Source: Ascoidea tarda (nom. inval.)
Lineage: Eukaryota > Ascomycota > Saccharomycetes > Ascoideales > Ascoideaceae
Assembly (NCBI GenBank): GCA_030560485.1
Contig: JAKTTS010000085.1
Span: 1 to 39,841, forward strand
DNA: 39,841 bases
Direction: 5' to 3'
Shown here piece by piece: positions 39,301 through 39,841 of the stretch. Position 1 is the first letter of the stretch; every line of letters begins with the position of its first letter. The position numbers and the translations under genes were made by a program. The notes beneath the pieces are model-generated. The model did not search any database. It saw nothing but the letters and a program-made list of their open reading frames with translations, and was not told the DNA's origin.

Positions 39301-39841
39301 ATTTGCATGATACGAAAATCGACGGGGAAGCAGTGGCATTAATTGAGTTTGATGGGAGATTATTAGTTGGTGTTGATAATTTTTTGAGGATATACGAGAT
39401 TGGAAAAAAGCAGTTGTTGAAAAAGGGAGAATGTCAATTAAATTGCAATAAGATTATCAAGATATTAACACAAGGGTACAGGATTTATGTTGGTGATATT
39501 CGAGATTCGATAATATTTGTTAGCTATAAGAAGAAGAGTAATTTGTTTATTCCGTTTGCAGAGGATATAGTAAAGAGGCATACAAGCAATTTTAGCATAA
39601 TAGATTATGATACAGTTATTGGAGGCGATAGGTTTGGGAATTTTTGGGTATTAAGATGTCCCAGGAAGATTTCGAGGATGTCAGATGAAGATTTAGATGG
39701 CAATTATTTGATGTATCAGGACAGTTATCTTGGAGGAACACCATATCGCTTGGAGTTGGTGTGTCATTTTTTCATTGAAGATATACCTATTTCGTTTGAC
39801 AAAAAGTCGTTGAATATCAGTGGGTTGAATGAGTCTATAAT
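36354..39841 (+). CDS. RSE1: RSE1, SF3b subunit 3 (SAP130) of the U2 snRNP; 3' end outside the window
   Basis: An open frame from the ATG at 36354 runs off the right edge after 1162 codons; S. cerevisiae Rse1 is about 1361. Rse1/SF3B3 is a three-propeller scaffold of SF3b that helps the U2 snRNP hold the branch site in the nucleus. Family blocks, in order, are FLYNLTLQ (25-32), FSQNVFSIIRSIVSFRITG, SDSGNFSIL, DSKGRAIMLSSVEKNNLLYVLNR, the SSPLEANRS string, TFYELDLGLNHV, LIHVPGGNDGPSGVLVGC, later GIRHF and MPGQIISLS, and GDRFGNFWVLR toward the edge. The first 24 residues are an acidic tail not present in the human protein. A short Asn-Gly repeat lies near residue 875, encoded by a GGTAAT tract. 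Three CTG codons occur, all at variable sites. Confidence 0.95.
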   Translation, partial: MASVVSDNESDDDNNTSLTSSNSLFLYNLTLQEPSASIKSVHGHFLGKKTEEIVITTSTYLRLYKLDPSSGKLIKLFSQNVFSIIRSIVSFRITGNASKDYLAVTSDSGNFSILQLDDSGKNLKFVSLFNEPYQKTGIRRLSPGFIIDSDSKGRAIMLSSVEKNNLLYVLNRDPETNKLTISSPLEANRSMILTFTMCGLDVGYDNPIFVSIEVDYGNINNEKRKQLTFYELDLGLNHVIKKSTSLIDESSNFLIHVPGGNDGPSGVLVGCKNFIQYRNFSNKNSKILTLPIPRRTVDYEDNYIITGVVHSIKNGFFFLLQSNLGDLFKVTINYSKSLQVQSMEIKYFDTVPIATSLIILKSGFLFVDSENSDKLFYQFEKLGDDDNEKVFSSNDYFNTSEEIDNLEEISFKTKPLDNLILVDIINSINPVINSQLISSTASNLTELPKILSLCGTNSRSSLKLLENSLTTSELVDSELPQNAVSIWTTKLSSKDEYDKYLILSFIETTLVLTIGENVEEVSNSGFVLDSPTVSVQQLGLNSLIQIHTNGIRHFSYLNMDDESQETEPKIVEWFPPAGIKIASAASTNYQVAIGLSNRDLVYFEIDDDEQLIEYSERKEMPGQIISLSLGDIPEGKLRSPFLAVGCNDQTIRILSVDPSSTLELLSVQALSSNASSLIIMSMSGSFSSEISNKSSSSSLVKIRDNTLYVHVGMANGIYVKTILDPITGQLSDTSIRYLGPKGIKLSKLKVDGKDCILAMSIKTYIGFMVKNNFKIIPINYKFNLDHGSSFVSEECPSNGIVGIFENNLMIFTIERLSDEFNIESIPLMYTPTRFTNFKKEPNVFYIIESDKNVRGFERKLIGEKENKGKLDSDNGNGNGNGNGNSNIIEVEDISEENEYEQFGYDRENDNNVSCLQAININSKELVQHFEFLNNEICLSLSTCYFKEKDMSCLIVGTKEISKSGKSKYYLKTFQEIGNKKIKYLHDTKIDGEAVALIEFDGRLLVGVDNFLRIYEIGKKQLLKKGECQLNCNKIIKILTQGYRIYVGDIRDSIIFVSYKKKSNLFIPFAEDIVKRHTSNFSIIDYDTVIGGDRFGNFWVLRCPRKISRMSDEDLDGNYLMYQDSYLGGTPYRLELVCHFFIEDIPISFDKKSLNISGLNESI

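Noticed and set aside
1-39841. Search for LTRs, transposases, reverse transcriptase motifs, viral genes and CRISPR arrays
   Set aside because: No paired terminal repeats, target-site duplications, polymerase or integrase motifs, or regularly spaced repeats were seen.

Overview
The window looks like ordinary nuclear DNA of a budding yeast (Saccharomycotina). The base composition is strongly AT-rich. Eleven of the twelve genes I accept are intronless, and almost all are orthologues of known yeast genes. The single intron found, in RPL16, has yeast-type splice signals: GTAAGT, TACTAAT and TAG. I cannot name the species. In-frame CTG codons are very rare, and they are absent even from the one GC-rich gene, LTO1. 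That would fit a lineage that reassigned or avoids CUG, but it is an inference.

Layout, left to right: a 2.4 kb stretch without a recognisable gene; RTC1 (+, SEACAT/GATOR2 subunit); TGL1 (+, steryl ester hydrolase); a 3.8 kb gene-poor stretch with a GC-rich patch, a TATA box and a CT block; a prenylated UBL3/MUB-type ubiquitin-like gene (+); a 2 kb gap; DSL1 (-) with LTO1 (-) 55 bp upstream of it inside a GC-rich island; LAT1 (+, PDH E2); RNH201 (-); a secreted class 3 lipase (-); RRT2/DPH7 (+); two tandem glycine-zipper paralogues (-,-) of unknown function; RPL16 (+) with a 951-nt intron; MSK1 (-, mitochondrial LysRS); and RSE1 (+, SF3b subunit), which runs off the right edge.

From memory of S. 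cerevisiae systematic names, LAT1, RNH201, MSK1 and RPL16B are YNL071W, YNL072W, YNL073W and YNL069C, while DSL1 and LTO1 are YNL258C and YNL260C. The right two thirds of the window therefore keeps pieces of chromosome XIV left-arm gene order. The genes are housekeeping functions (nutrient signalling, lipid turnover, ER tethering, Fe-S delivery, pyruvate oxidation, RNA/DNA repair, translation, splicing) and do not form one pathway.

I found no transposon, virus-derived element, rRNA, tRNA or CRISPR array, and no sign of a novel multi-gene system. The most interesting items are the glycine-zipper pair, the UBL3-like gene, the LTO1 GC island, the CTG depletion and an apparently orphan strong-promoter layout near 12 kb.
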